A stretch of DNA of 60,519 nt from Bacteroidaceae bacterium (lineage in GTDB: Bacteria; Bacteroidota; Bacteroidia; Bacteroidales; Bacteroidaceae): assembly GCA_017470525.1 (NCBI GenBank), contig JAFUYM010000047.1, positions 1 to 60,519 on the forward strand, written 5' to 3'. A program made the position numbers and the translations under genes. The notes beneath the pieces were generated by a model, which had not been told where the DNA came from, ran no database searches, and saw nothing but the letters and a program-made list of their open reading frames with translations. This document shows positions 28,471-40,417 of this stretch, one piece after another. Every line of letters starts with the position of its first letter. Positions within the stretch are counted from its first letter, which is position 1.

Positions 28471-31400
28471 TTATTTTTCATTTTCACTCTTCATGTCCAT
28501 GAATGTGCGCAGCATGGCGGCTCCGAGGTGGTTGATGTCGAGTCGGTTGACTTCTGCCAAGTGGTGTTCTGCCTTTTCACGGCTGCCCATGCCGAGGTGC
28601 CCGAGGGCGAGCATGTAGTGGCAGTGGATGCGGTTCTGCAGGTCGAGGTCGCCGTCCCATACGAGGAGGTCGGGCAGGGAGACGGCAAAGTAGTCCATGG
28701 TGATATGGTCGAAGAGGTGCTGCTCGCCGTAGCGGATGAGTTTGTGGAAGAGTCCTCGCGCCTTGTCTTCTTGTCCGAGGGCGCGATGGCAGAGGGCGGC
28801 ATAGAAAATTTTGTCGGGCTTGGCGTCGTTGTAGTACATGGCGGCAGCGGGTTCGGTCGGTCCTGCGGTGCCTTCTTCGTAGCGTCCGAGGAAATAGAGG
28901 AAGTCGTTGTCTTGTGCGCCATATAGTTTACCTTCGCCGAGGGAGTGGGGGAAGAATAGGCATTCTTCCAAAAGACGTTTCGCCTCAGCACTTCTTGAGT
29001 CTTCTTTCAACAGTCGTTTGGCAATCTCCACGCGGCTCATCTGATATTGTCCGCTCACCTTGCCTTCACCGCCTTCCCAAGGATGGAAGACGTGGCGGTC
29101 GATGATGGCTTTGGCTTCTTCGTGGCGACCAAGCAGGTTGAGCAGGGTGGCATGTTCGAGGATGAGGTCGTCGCGCTGGGCAATAAGATGGGGTAGGGCT
29201 TCGTAGTTCTGGAGACGTTCGACATGGGGGCGTTGCAGTTTCTTGTAGAGTTGGTCGAGTTCCATGAAGACACGGGCATCGGTCTGGTCGAGGGTGAAGG
29301 CGAGTTCCATCTCCTGGAGGGCGCGCTTAGCATCATGCTCCTTGTTGTAGTAGAGCAGGGCGAGGTTGCGATGGACTGTGGGGAAGGCGGGGGCGAGTTG
29401 TTCGCTCTGTTCCCAACATTTCTTGGCGAGGTCATATTGCCGCTTGTCGTAGTAGAGGCATCCAAGGTAGTAGGGGGCTTTGGCTCCCTGAGGATGGATG
29501 TTTGCAGCAAGGGTGAGTACAAGGACATCTTCAAGTTTGTTGGGGAAGCAGCAGTAACTGTCTGCCTTCTCAGCCTCGGCAAAGCATGCCTTGGCTTCTT
29601 CAAGTTTGCCTTGGCGGCTCTTGAAGTAGCCGAGATAATATAACGTGAGGGGTGAGGTGTGTTCCTGCTGTTCAGCCACGGCTGGAAGGGTGAGCACATT
29701 GATGGCTTCTTGCCAGAGTCCTGCCTGTGCGTAGTCGAGGGCGAGTTCGTGGTAGTTATAGACGTTGCCGTGCATCATTTCCACCATCTCATTCAGCACG
29801 GTCTCGTCTTGGGTGAGCAGGTGCTTTTCGAGGAGAATGCCATAATTGAAGGGGTCGAGGGGAAGAGACTCTTCACACAAGGCGAGGGCTTCTTCCTTCT
29901 TGCCCGTCAGTCGGAGCACGGTGGCTTTGAGGGCACGTGCCTTGTGGTGGCAACTGTTGAAGATGAGGCAGCGGTTGAGTTCATCGAGGGCATCATCGTA
30001 GCGTCTTTCTGCCGTGCTGATGCAGGCTGCCTCGAAATAGCCGGCATCTGCCCATGCCTTGTTCCATGTCGATTTCCAGAAGAGTTCGTAGGCTTCGTGG
30101 TGTCGATGCTGGAATTTCAGGGTGAGTGCCAGATTGAAGATAGCCTCACCGTCGTAGGGGTTAGGGTTGCGCTTTTGCCAGATTTTCACGGCTTTACGCA
30201 GGTAGGTCTCTGCCTTGTCGAAACGTCCGCGACGCAGGTACCAAAGGCCTGTTTGGTTGAGACAACGCACATCGTTGGGGTCTCGACGAAGGGCTTCCTC
30301 GTAGTAGTCGAGGGCACTCCATGTGGCATGACGGTATTGCTCCAGATGCAGTCCTGTGAGGTAGAGTTGGTCGTTGGTCTTGGTGTCGATGGGCGGAAGG
30401 GCTGCTTCGGCTGCATCGGGAATGGGACGGATGTCGTCGGACTCTGCTTCCCACCTCAGTTTTCCGACAGTCAGGACGAGGTCACTCAGGGAGGTGCCTT
30501 TCACATTGACTATCTGCTCAAAGACTGCTTCGGGCGATAAAGTCAGGGTCTTGTGGTAATACTCTACGCCCTGTTTGTTTATTAGTGCCACATCGACCGT
30601 TTGTCTTGAAGTGGCCAACACCTTCACTCTCACGCCGTCTTCGGTCTCCTCGATGTTGAGGATGAAGTCCTTCGATGCCTGCTTCACGATGCCCAACTCG
30701 CGGTAGGGCATGAAGTACTGCACGAACTGCTTCTCTTCGTAGGGCATGAGCCATGTGAAGTCGGGCTGATTCTCGGTATAGACACCTGCCATCAGTTCGA
30801 TGTAGGGACGGAAGCCGGAACGGGTGATGCCATATTTTGCAGCCTCTTCGGGGGTGGTCTCGTCGGTCAGGTTGCGGTCCCAGGCACGTCCGAAGTCGCC
30901 GTTGCCCCATGTCCATTGCTTCTTGCCAGGGGAGAAGTGGTGAGATGCCACGTGCAGCATTCCGCCGTGGGTGTCGTTCTCGTAGCCGCCTTCGAAGTCG
31001 TACTTGGAGTTGACCGCCATGTAGGAGGTGGGCACCTTGATGTTCTTGTAGTTGGAGATGTCAACACCTGCCGAATAGTCCATCTTGTAGTAGGTGCCTG
31101 TGGCGACGGGAAAAGAGGATACGGCACGTTTGCCGTGGTCGAACACGGCATTCACGTCGGGTGGGAAGACGCTTTGATAGTCGTCGTTCACTTCGACAGC
31201 GGGGTTTGCCCACCAGAGGAAGGTCTGGGGCAGCGGTGTGCGGTTGCTGACACGACCCTGAATCTCCAGATAGGCACAGCCAGGACGCAAGGTGAACCCT
31301 GCCATGCCTTTCTGATGGAACATCCGCTCCATCTCGTGTACCCACACGGTCACACTGCCATCGGCGTTCTCCACGATGGTGCTATCAACAGGCATGTAGG

Positions 31401-31776
31401 TGGAAGGACGGTGATGCTGAGGCCAGTTGAACTCGATGCCGCCCGAAATCCATGGACCAGCCAACCCGACCAGCGCGGGCTTGATGACGTGGTTGTAATA
31501 GACAAAATGGCGTTGCTTGATTTTGTCGTATGCCATCTGGACACGTCCACCCAGTTCGGGCAGAATCATCACCTTCAGGTACTCATTCTCCAGATAGACG
31601 GCATTGTAGGTGTGGTCGGTCTTTTCGTCGCTGATGCTCTCAATGACGGGATAGGGATATACCACGCCGCTGCTGCCTTGATAGACTCGTTTCTCCAAAA
31701 AAATCGGATTCTTCTCTGGTTTTCCAACTTCGTAGGTGGGGATGACCACCTCTTCTTTCCATGCTTTGACTGACAT
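28471..31776 (-). CDS. cytoplasmic DUF5107 protein with TPR repeats
   Basis: A 1101-residue protein without a signal peptide. The first ~470 residues form a DUF5107 domain with aldose-mutarotase-like character (LPELGGRVQMAYD, ISGGIEFNWPQHHR, HVASHHFSPGKKQWTWGNG). The remainder is a long array of TPR-like helical pairs (ALDYYEEALRRDPNDV, GRFDKAETYLRKAV, YDDALDELNRCLIF and more). In Bacteroidetes such proteins are encoded with sugar porters and glycosidases, and here it sits between an MFS sugar porter and GH2. It is probably a carbohydrate-processing enzyme or sugar sensor acting on the imported product. Its biochemical reaction is not known to me. Confidence 0.85.
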   Translation of the reverse strand: MSVKAWKEEVVIPTYEVGKPEKNPIFLEKRVYQGSSGVVYPYPVIESISDEKTDHTYNAVYLENEYLKVMILPELGGRVQMAYDKIKQRHFVYYNHVIKPALVGLAGPWISGGIEFNWPQHHRPSTYMPVDSTIVENADGSVTVWVHEMERMFHQKGMAGFTLRPGCAYLEIQGRVSNRTPLPQTFLWWANPAVEVNDDYQSVFPPDVNAVFDHGKRAVSSFPVATGTYYKMDYSAGVDISNYKNIKVPTSYMAVNSKYDFEGGYENDTHGGMLHVASHHFSPGKKQWTWGNGDFGRAWDRNLTDETTPEEAAKYGITRSGFRPYIELMAGVYTENQPDFTWLMPYEEKQFVQYFMPYRELGIVKQASKDFILNIEETEDGVRVKVLATSRQTVDVALINKQGVEYYHKTLTLSPEAVFEQIVNVKGTSLSDLVLTVGKLRWEAESDDIRPIPDAAEAALPPIDTKTNDQLYLTGLHLEQYRHATWSALDYYEEALRRDPNDVRCLNQTGLWYLRRGRFDKAETYLRKAVKIWQKRNPNPYDGEAIFNLALTLKFQHRHHEAYELFWKSTWNKAWADAGYFEAACISTAERRYDDALDELNRCLIFNSCHHKARALKATVLRLTGKKEEALALCEESLPLDPFNYGILLEKHLLTQDETVLNEMVEMMHGNVYNYHELALDYAQAGLWQEAINVLTLPAVAEQQEHTSPLTLYYLGYFKSRQGKLEEAKACFAEAEKADSYCCFPNKLEDVLVLTLAANIHPQGAKAPYYLGCLYYDKRQYDLAKKCWEQSEQLAPAFPTVHRNLALLYYNKEHDAKRALQEMELAFTLDQTDARVFMELDQLYKKLQRPHVERLQNYEALPHLIAQRDDLILEHATLLNLLGRHEEAKAIIDRHVFHPWEGGEGKVSGQYQMSRVEIAKRLLKEDSRSAEAKRLLEECLFFPHSLGEGKLYGAQDNDFLYFLGRYEEGTAGPTEPAAAMYYNDAKPDKIFYAALCHRALGQEDKARGLFHKLIRYGEQHLFDHITMDYFAVSLPDLLVWDGDLDLQNRIHCHYMLALGHLGMGSREKAEHHLAEVNRLDINHLGAAMLRTFMDMKSENEK

Positions 31777-31823
31777 CTCTTTATGCTTTTTTTGATATTT
31801 CTAATGAGTTGAATTGATTTTTT

Positions 31824-33137
31824 TTATGCAGTAAGTTCCTTTTCCAGTTCTGACAATGACTTCCCTTTGGTTTCGGGGCAAGCCCTGAAGAGATAGACGA
31901 AGGTGCAGAGGCAGATGGCACTATAAATCCAGAACGTGCCGCTGCTGCCGAGGGCTGCATTCATCGAGGGGAAGGTGAACGTGAGGGTGCAGCATCCCAC
32001 CCACAGGGCAAAGGTGCAAGTCGCCATGGCAATGCCCCTGACACGGTCGGGAAAGATTTCGGAGAGGAGCACCCACGTGATGGGACCCAGAGTCATGGCA
32101 TAGCACGAAATGGCAGCCACGACAAGCACGACCATGAACACGCCCGTCACCTCGAAATAGTAGCAGGTGCCGAGGGTGAGATAGATGAGCCCCAAGCCGC
32201 TGGCACCGAGCAGCATCAAGGTGCGCCGTCCCCATTTCTCCACTGTGTAGAGGGCTACGAAGGTGAAGACCACGTTGGCAATGCCCGTAATGACGATGTT
32301 GATGAACATGCCATCGACGTTATAGCCCGCGCTGACAAAGATTTCTTGTGCATAATTGAAGATGACATTCGTGCCGCACCACTGCTGGAACACGGCTATG
32401 ATGAGCCCCAAGAGCAACACTTTACCATACTTCCTCTGAAAGAGTTCACCTAATCCAGCCCCCTCCGTCTGCTGTTTCGTCGTCTCTTCTCTATGCTGCA
32501 AGGTGGTTGCAGCCTCCTTCTTCATGGAGAGGAACACAGGGCTTTCAGGAATGAAAAATGCCATGACAAGGAACAATGCCGCTGGCACCGTCTCTGCCCA
32601 AAACATCCATCGCCATCCCCACTCAAGGTTCCAAGCCATGCCTGCTGCATCGCCCGTCTCTCGTGCCAACAGCATATTGACGACCTGTGCCGCAAGGATG
32701 CCCAATACAATGGTCATCTGGTTGAGGCTCACCAACCTGCCACGGATGTTGGCAGGAGAGACCTCGGCGATATACATGGGTGAAAGGGCTGATGCCACAC
32801 CGATGCCGATGCCGCCAATGAAACGTGCTACATTGAACAGCGTGAAGTCGTTGAAGAGTCCCGTTGCTAAAGCACTCACAGTGAAAAGCACGGCTGCCGT
32901 GATGAGAAGGGGCTTTCGTCCATACTTGTCTGCCATCGCACCAGCCACCATCGCCCCGATGAGGCAACCGACCAGGGCAGTGCTCATTGCCACACCCTGC
33001 ATAATCGGGTCTGACGCAATGCCGAAAAACTCCTCGTAAAATGGTTTCGCACCACCAATGACCACCCAATCGTAGCCGAACAGCAGTCCGCCCATAGCGG
33101 ACACCGAACAAATGAAGTATAAGAAACTTTTTTTCAT
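31824..33137 (-). CDS. MFS sugar porter (XylE/GlcP-like sugar:H+ symporter)
   Basis: A 437-residue protein with 12 predicted membrane helices. Sugar-porter signatures are present: DKYGRKP in the loop between helices 2 and 3, GIGIGVASALSPMYIAEVSP with RGRLVSLNQ after helix 4, GPITWVLLSEIFPDRVRG before helix 10-11, and PETKGKSLSELE at the C-terminus. It likely imports a monosaccharide with protons across the inner membrane. The start at 33137 is favoured over the longer frame (33194) because a -7 box lies at 33161-33168. It is the first gene of the unit and the DUF5107 gene follows after 47 bp. Confidence 0.92.
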   Translation of the reverse strand: MKKSFLYFICSVSAMGGLLFGYDWVVIGGAKPFYEEFFGIASDPIMQGVAMSTALVGCLIGAMVAGAMADKYGRKPLLITAAVLFTVSALATGLFNDFTLFNVARFIGGIGIGVASALSPMYIAEVSPANIRGRLVSLNQMTIVLGILAAQVVNMLLARETGDAAGMAWNLEWGWRWMFWAETVPAALFLVMAFFIPESPVFLSMKKEAATTLQHREETTKQQTEGAGLGELFQRKYGKVLLLGLIIAVFQQWCGTNVIFNYAQEIFVSAGYNVDGMFINIVITGIANVVFTFVALYTVEKWGRRTLMLLGASGLGLIYLTLGTCYYFEVTGVFMVVLVVAAISCYAMTLGPITWVLLSEIFPDRVRGIAMATCTFALWVGCCTLTFTFPSMNAALGSSGTFWIYSAICLCTFVYLFRACPETKGKSLSELEKELTA

Positions 33138-33160
33138 AGGTTTTGGAATGATTTGTGCTG

Positions 33161-33168
33161 CAAAGGTA
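33161..33168 (-). promoter_or_regulatory. -7 promoter box for the MFS-DUF5107-GH2 operon
   Basis: CAAAGGTA on the plus strand reads TACCTTTG on the minus strand, an exact TAnnTTTG box about 24 bases before the start codon at 33137. Confidence 0.7.
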
Positions 33169-33326
33169 CGGACTTCTGTAAAAAGAAAATCCATCCTTTT
33201 CTCCCGAAAAAGATGGACTATCTTATTTTTTTTGAAAATTCAGTCAGCCCCGATGTCCGTTCGTTTTTCGCTTCGTCTTCGTGTCCTTGACTTGCAAAAA
33301 ACTATTATCATCTCCAGTCAGACCGA

Positions 33327-33347
33327 AAAAACATTGTTAATGTTTTT
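33327..33347 (-). terminator. terminator of the ATP synthase operon, containing the atpG stop codon
   Basis: 33327-33335 (AAAAACATT) pairs with 33339-33347 (AATGTTTTT), and on the minus strand the stem runs into more Ts. The TAA stop of atpG (33337-33339) overlaps the three-base loop, so a terminating ribosome would occupy the hairpin. Confidence 0.65.
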
Positions 33348-34194
33348 CAGCCTGACCGCCCATGATGTCAATCAGTTCGTTCGTGATGGCTTGTTGACGA
33401 GTCTTATTATATAATAATGTAAGTTCCTTGAGCAGGTCGTTGGCATTGTCGTCGGCGGTCTGCATGGCAAGCATACGCGCAGCATGTTCGCTGGTCAGCG
33501 AATCGAGCAGGATTCCGTATGCTTGTGCATTGAGCAACTGGGGGAAGAGGGAAGTGAGGAGTTCCTGTGGAGTTGGCTCTGTAAGGAAATGCTCGTCTTC
33601 TTTCGTTTGCAGTTGCGGCATGTCCAACAGAAGGGTTGTGGTCGTGATGGTTTGACTGCCCATCGACTTGAAGTGGTGATAAAGAAACTCCACGCCATCG
33701 ATGGCATCGCTGTCGTGCAGTTGAAGGGCATACTCCAACAGGGATGCAATTTCAGCGAGAGCATTGTTTTTCTCAACCTTTTCGAGCAGATTGAAAAAGT
33801 CGAGGTTGCAGTCGAGGTTCGCTTTCTTCAGTTCGTGGGTAATTTTCTTGCCTACGGGCATCAGACACACTTGGATGCCTTGCTGTTTCAGTTCCTTGAT
33901 GTGCTGGAAGGTGGCTTTCGCAATGTTGCTGTTGAAGGCACCGCACAGACCGCTATTGCTGGAGATGGGAATGAGCAAAATGGAATGTGCTCCTTCCTGT
34001 TGGGAGGTGGTGAAGGGGAGTCCGCCCAGACTCTCCACGATGGATTGGAGGTTGTCTTTGTAGAACAGGAATTTCTCGGTCATGCTCTGTGTACGGTGGA
34101 GTTTTGCACTTGCCACCATGCGCATGGCTGACGTGATTTTCTGTGTGTTCTTAATCGATGCGATTCTTCCTTTTATTTCCTTCAGACTTGCCAT
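33337..34194 (-). CDS. atpG: F1 ATP synthase gamma subunit
   Basis: A 285-residue central-stalk subunit. The N-terminal MASLKEIKGRIASIKNTQKITSAMRMVASAKL is the conserved coiled-coil start of gamma, and the C-terminal helix has ARMLAMQTADDNANDLLKEL and NKTRQQAITNELIDI. The Rossmann-like middle contains SNSGLCGAFN. It rotates within alpha3-beta3 and transmits torque from the c-ring. It is the last gene of the eight-gene operon, followed by a hairpin in which its stop codon lies. Confidence 0.97.
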   Translation of the reverse strand: MASLKEIKGRIASIKNTQKITSAMRMVASAKLHRTQSMTEKFLFYKDNLQSIVESLGGLPFTTSQQEGAHSILLIPISSNSGLCGAFNSNIAKATFQHIKELKQQGIQVCLMPVGKKITHELKKANLDCNLDFFNLLEKVEKNNALAEIASLLEYALQLHDSDAIDGVEFLYHHFKSMGSQTITTTTLLLDMPQLQTKEDEHFLTEPTPQELLTSLFPQLLNAQAYGILLDSLTSEHAARMLAMQTADDNANDLLKELTLLYNKTRQQAITNELIDIMGGQAEKH

Positions 34195-34220
34195 GGACGT
34201 TTTGTTTGTAATAGATAATT

Positions 34221-34303
34221 GATAATGTATAATTTATAATAGGCTGACGCACTGCACTCATTGGGGAACAAGCCGGATGGCTATTATAAATTGTACATTA
34301 TAA
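34221..34303. repeat. A/T-rich inverted repeat between atpA and atpG
   Basis: 34222-34242 and 34281-34301 are complementary over 21 bases with one mismatch that could be G-T, separated by a 38-base loop. The arms are built of ATTATAAATTATACATTAT-like units. In the operon transcript this would fold between the atpA stop and the atpG start, where it might adjust relative expression. Confidence 0.75.
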
Positions 34304-34304
34304 A

Positions 34305-35891
34305 TTATATATTGATATTTGCAGCCACTTGTTCGATGATGGAGGTGATGCCCTCGTCAATCTTTCCTGTACGAAGTGGAGCGAGCACATCTTCTTTGTG
34401 TGTGGTGCGGAGCAGGTCGAGGAATGCGGCTTCAAACTCGCTGGTCTTCTCCACGGGGATGTCTCTCAAGAGTCCGTGAGTGCCACAGTAGAGGATGGCG
34501 ATTTGCTCCTCCACAGGCATGGGTTGGTACTGCTTCTGTATGAGCAGTTGGGAGTTCTTCCGACCTTTGTCAATGGTGAATGCCGTGACGGGGTCCATGT
34601 CGCCACCGAACTTGGAGAAGGATTCCAGTTCTCGATACTGTGCCTGGTCAATCTTCAATGTTCCTGCCACTTTTTTCATGGCTTTCAACTGGGCATTGCC
34701 ACCCACACGGGAGACGGAGATGCCGACGTTGATGGCTGGACGGACTCCCTGATTGAACAGGTCGGTCTCCAAGAAGATTTGTCCATCGGTGATGGAGATG
34801 ACGTTGGTGGGGATATAGGCGGACACGTCGCCTGCCTGGGTCTCGATGATGGGCAGGGCGGTGAGGGAGCCACCACCGCGCACTTTGCCTTGGAGGCTGT
34901 CGGGCAGGTCGTTCATCTGTTCTGCCACTTCCTGCTGAGAGATAATCTTTGCCGCACGTTCCAAGAGGCGTGAGTGCAGGTAGAAAATGTCGCCGGGATA
35001 GGCTTCACGCCCCGAAGGACGCTTCAGGATGAGCGACACTTCGCGATATGCCACTGCCTGTTTGGAGAGGTCGTCGTACACCACCAAGGCATGGCGACCT
35101 GTGTCGCGGAAATACTCTCCGATGGCAGCACCTGCAAAGGGTGCGAAATACTGCATGGCGGCTGGGTCGCTGGCTGTGGCGGACACCACAATGGTGTAGT
35201 CCATCGCGCCTTTCTGGCGCAGGGTGTTGACGATGGTGGCTACCGTGGAGCCTTTCTGTCCCACTGCCACATAGATGCAATAGACGGGGTTGCCCGCCTC
35301 GTAGTTGGCACGTTGGTTGATGATGGTGTCGATGGCTATGGCGGTCTTGCCTGTTTGACGGTCGCCGATGATGAGTTCGCGCTGTCCTCTTCCAATCGGA
35401 ATCATGGCATCGACTGCCTTCAAGCCTGTCTGCAAAGGTTCATTGACAGGTTGACGGAAGATGACTCCCGGGGCTTTGCGTTCCAACGGCATGTCGAAGG
35501 TCTCCCCTGGGATGGCTCCCTTGCCGTCGATGGGGTGTCCGAGGGTGTTGACCACGCGCCCCACCATTCCCTCGCTCACGGCGATGGAGGCGATGCGCCC
35601 TGTACGTTTGATGGTGTCGCCCTCCTCGATGTTGTCGGTGGGACCCAACAGCACGGCACCCACGTTGTCCTCCTCGAGATTCATCACGATGGCTTCCATG
35701 CCGTTCTCGAAGGCAAGCAATTCACCAGCCTCCGCATTGCGAAGTCCATAGGCTCGCACCACACCGTCGCTGACGGTCAGCACGGTGCCCACTTCGGTCT
35801 CGTTGCCGAGCGTGTTCTCTTCGTTGTCAATGTCTGCAAGTTGTTGGCGCAGCATGGCTGTCACCTCACTCACTTTTATAGGGTCGGACAT
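34305..35891 (-). CDS. atpA: F1 ATP synthase alpha subunit
   Basis: A 528-residue non-catalytic nucleotide-binding subunit. The P-loop [11 protein letters not shown] and the block [20 protein letters not shown] are standard. The signature [14 protein letters not shown] is complete, followed by the C-terminal bundle. The length is slightly above the common 500-515. It begins 12 bp after atpH; a 110-bp spacer with an A/T palindrome separates it from atpG. Confidence 0.98.
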   Translation of the reverse strand: MSDPIKVSEVTAMLRQQLADIDNEENTLGNETEVGTVLTVSDGVVRAYGLRNAEAGELLAFENGMEAIVMNLEEDNVGAVLLGPTDNIEEGDTIKRTGRIASIAVSEGMVGRVVNTLGHPIDGKGAIPGETFDMPLERKAPGVIFRQPVNEPLQTGLKAVDAMIPIGRGQRELIIGDRQTGKTAIAIDTIINQRANYEAGNPVYCIYVAVGQKGSTVATIVNTLRQKGAMDYTIVVSATASDPAAMQYFAPFAGAAIGEYFRDTGRHALVVYDDLSKQAVAYREVSLILKRPSGREAYPGDIFYLHSRLLERAAKIISQQEVAEQMNDLPDSLQGKVRGGGSLTALPIIETQAGDVSAYIPTNVISITDGQIFLETDLFNQGVRPAINVGISVSRVGGNAQLKAMKKVAGTLKIDQAQYRELESFSKFGGDMDPVTAFTIDKGRKNSQLLIQKQYQPMPVEEQIAILYCGTHGLLRDIPVEKTSEFEAAFLDLLRTTHKEDVLAPLRTGKIDEGITSIIEQVAANINI

Positions 35892-35903
35892 AGGCTTTTT
35901 AAG

Positions 35904-36461
35904 TTAAGTTCTGGGGAACGTTGCCCCAAGACTTTCTCGTATTTTTTCTAATTGATGTTTGTAACTATAGTCGTAGCGGCGGTCGCCGATGCGGAGGCGG
36001 AAGCCGCCAATCAGGTCGGGGTTCACTTTCCGTTCGCATTCTACGGTGCGGTGCGTGTGGCTGTGGATGCGCTGAACCAGCCGCTCCACGGTCTTGTCAT
36101 CCACGGGTGTGGCGGTCTCAAACACGACGCGGTCGATGCCGTGATGCTCTCGGTAGAGGTCGCGATAGACATAGATGATGAGCCTCAGTTGGTTCTCGCG
36201 GCGGTTTTCTATGAGCAGGTGGAGAAAACGGGTGTAGAGGGTGGTGGCTTCAGGGTCAAGCCCTGAGGCAAGCAGCAGCAACGTGTATTTCTTTTCGGGA
36301 GTGACACGAGGGTTAATCAGTGCCATTTGCAGGTCAGGCTCCGACTTCATGCTGGCATAGAGCACACCCAAGTGTTCGTACACCTGTTGGTCTACAAACT
36401 GATCCTTCGCCTCCTCAAACAAGGCTTTGGCATAGCGTTTTGCAATGCTGCCGTTTGTCAT
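35904..36461 (-). CDS. atpH: ATP synthase delta subunit (OSCP)
   Basis: A 185-residue peripheral-stalk subunit. The N-terminal SIAKRYAKALFEEAKDQ is the typical six-helix start, and the C-terminal end has VERLVQRIHSH and NPDLIGGFRLRIGDRRYDYSYKHQLEKI. It joins F1 alpha to the b subunits. Its ATG overlaps the atpF stop by four bases, implying translational coupling. Confidence 0.95.
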   Translation of the reverse strand: MTNGSIAKRYAKALFEEAKDQFVDQQVYEHLGVLYASMKSEPDLQMALINPRVTPEKKYTLLLLASGLDPEATTLYTRFLHLLIENRRENQLRLIIYVYRDLYREHHGIDRVVFETATPVDDKTVERLVQRIHSHTHRTVECERKVNPDLIGGFRLRIGDRRYDYSYKHQLEKIRESLGATFPRT

Positions 36462-36943
36462 AGTTGTTCAATGAGTCTGTTGATGGTTTCCTTCTGCATG
36501 GCATCGTCCTTCATCCGTTCGCCAATCACCTTCTCGGCAATGTCGAGGGCAAGGCTTGCCACCTCGTTACGCACGTCCCTGAGGGCTTTCTCCTTCTCCG
36601 CCTGAATGCTCTGACGTGCTTCTTCAATCATCTGATTGGCAGAGGTCTGGGCTTCGTCCTGCGCTGCCTGAACAATGCGCTGTTTCTCCTGCATGGCACC
36701 AGCGATGATTTCCTTCTGCTGCATCTTGGCATCAGCCAACAGTTTCTCGCCCTCTGCCTGAATGCTTGCCAACTTTTCATTGGCTTGCTTGGCAGAGAGG
36801 AGCGACATCTCGATGAATTCCTTACGCTCGTTGATGGCTTTCACGATGACGGGGAACCCCCATTTCGCCAGCAGGAAGAACACCACGCCGAACGAGAGCA
36901 CCATCCAGAAGAGCAGTCCCGGGTCTGGTGTGAGTAGATTCAT
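36458..36943 (-). CDS. atpF: ATP synthase b subunit
   Basis: A 161-residue peripheral-stalk protein with one N-terminal membrane helix (about residues 9-27, LLFWMVLSFGVVFFLLAKW). A long charged coiled coil rich in A, E, K and Q extends to the end, where GERMKDDAM lies near the delta contact. Only one b gene is present, so a homodimer is expected. Start and stop are tightly packed with atpE and atpH. Confidence 0.95.
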   Translation of the reverse strand: MNLLTPDPGLLFWMVLSFGVVFFLLAKWGFPVIVKAINERKEFIEMSLLSAKQANEKLASIQAEGEKLLADAKMQQKEIIAGAMQEKQRIVQAAQDEAQTSANQMIEEARQSIQAEKEKALRDVRNEVASLALDIAEKVIGERMKDDAMQKETINRLIEQL

Positions 36944-36968
36944 TGTTGTCTGTTAGATAATCTAAGCA

Positions 36969-37226
<258 letters not shown>

Positions 37227-37264
37227 TTATTGATGAATGAATTTGCGTGATAACGTCGTTCTTC

Positions 37265-38272
37265 TCACTCATTGTGTGCCAGCCCGATAAAGTTGGCTGT
37301 CAGAATGGTGAACACGTATGCTTGGATGAACGCCACCAGCAGTTCGAGGCAGTTCATGAAGACACAGAAGAGCACACTCACTACGGTCATGGAGGCACAC
37401 ATGGCTGTGCCCATCTGTGCCGTGACAAACACCACGCTGGTCAGTGCCAGAATGATGATGTGTCCTGCCATGATATTGGCAAAGAGACGGACGGTGAGCG
37501 AGAAGGGCTTGGTAAACACCCCGATGAACTCAATCGTTGGCATGATAGGCAGCGGTGCCTTGAGGAAGATGGGCACGTCGGGCCAGAAGATGCTCTTGTA
37601 GTATGCCTTGGGCGCAAAGAAGTTGATGGCAATGAAAGCGGTGATGGCACAAGTGAGTGTCACGGCAATATTGCCAGTCAGATTGGCTCCTCCCGGGAAT
37701 ACAGGGATGAGTCCCAGCAGGTTGCTGGTCAGGATGAACAGGAACACCGTGAGCAGATAGGGTGAGAACCGTTCGTAACCATGCCCGATGCTTTCCTTTG
37801 CCACATCCTTGTCAATGAAGTCAATGACCGCTTCCATCATGCCCACAAACCCTCCAGGGGCTTTCTTGCTGCCATGTTTCCTATACCATCCTGCCACACC
37901 CAGCACCACCGAGCACAGCAGGATGCACACGATGAACAACTCCAGCACATTCTTCGTGATGCTGATGTCGAAGGGGCGTTCTCCTGCCGCATTCACAATC
38001 TTTCCCTCGTAATCCCCTTCGTCGGCAATGTGATAGCCCTTGTATTCCTTGCCATGTTCCAGTTTGTCCGACATGAACACATCCATCCCCTCATTGCCGA
38101 TGAGGATGCAGGGTAGGGGAATGACCGCCCCTTCCGCGATGTGCCACTCGTAACTGTCGCCGATGTGTCCGAAGATAATCTCAGGGATGTCAACCTTCCC
38201 TTCCTTCTCTTCAGAAGCCATCATTGGCAAGCAGAGGCTACACAATAATAATATGTATAAAATCCGTTTCAA
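37265..38272 (-). CDS. atpB: ATP synthase a subunit with N-terminal signal extension
   Basis: A 335-residue subunit, longer than the ~270 of Escherichia coli. It starts with TTG; upstream in frame there is a stop before any ATG, and the TTG start gives a signal-like sequence (MKRILYILLLCSLCLPMMAS). A roughly 100-residue extracytoplasmic region follows before the membrane helices. The stator arginine lies in FSLTVRLFANIMAGHI. Such extended a subunits occur in Bacteroidetes. The Gly-rich loop KHGSKKAPGG marks the first cytoplasmic loop. Confidence 0.94.
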   Translation of the reverse strand: MKRILYILLLCSLCLPMMASEEKEGKVDIPEIIFGHIGDSYEWHIAEGAVIPLPCILIGNEGMDVFMSDKLEHGKEYKGYHIADEGDYEGKIVNAAGERPFDISITKNVLELFIVCILLCSVVLGVAGWYRKHGSKKAPGGFVGMMEAVIDFIDKDVAKESIGHGYERFSPYLLTVFLFILTSNLLGLIPVFPGGANLTGNIAVTLTCAITAFIAINFFAPKAYYKSIFWPDVPIFLKAPLPIMPTIEFIGVFTKPFSLTVRLFANIMAGHIIILALTSVVFVTAQMGTAMCASMTVVSVLFCVFMNCLELLVAFIQAYVFTILTANFIGLAHNE

Positions 38273-38299
38273 TTATCAATGATTTACATGCATCAATCT

Positions 38300-38545
38300 T
38301 TAAGATTCGCCCAGCGCATAGGCTGGCTCACATACTACAGTGATTTCATCATTCTCAATCCTCACCACACCATTGCCACACTCCACCTTTTCCGTCTCTG
38401 TCTGGATGTAACCCTCCTTGATTTCTGCAATCATCGGTGCATGTCCAGGCAGAAACTCCATCATGCCATTTGCCGACGTGAACTGAAACCGTTCCACATC
38501 GCCATCGTGCTTGATGCCTGTTGGTGTAATGATTTGCAAATGCAT
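38300..38545 (-). CDS. atpC: ATP synthase epsilon subunit, short form
   Basis: An 81-residue protein comprising only the N-terminal beta-sandwich (MHLQIITPTGIKHDGDVERF ... GMMEFLPGHAPMIAEI). The helical C-terminal domain that inhibits ATP hydrolysis in other bacteria (total about 135 residues) is absent, so epsilon-type autoinhibition of that sort cannot occur. Short epsilon subunits are usual in Bacteroidetes. The gene lies 14 bp after atpD. Confidence 0.93.
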   Translation of the reverse strand: MHLQIITPTGIKHDGDVERFQFTSANGMMEFLPGHAPMIAEIKEGYIQTETEKVECGNGVVRIENDEITVVCEPAYALGES

Positions 38546-38559
38546 TGTCTGTACTATTT

Positions 38560-40417
<1,858 letters not shown>

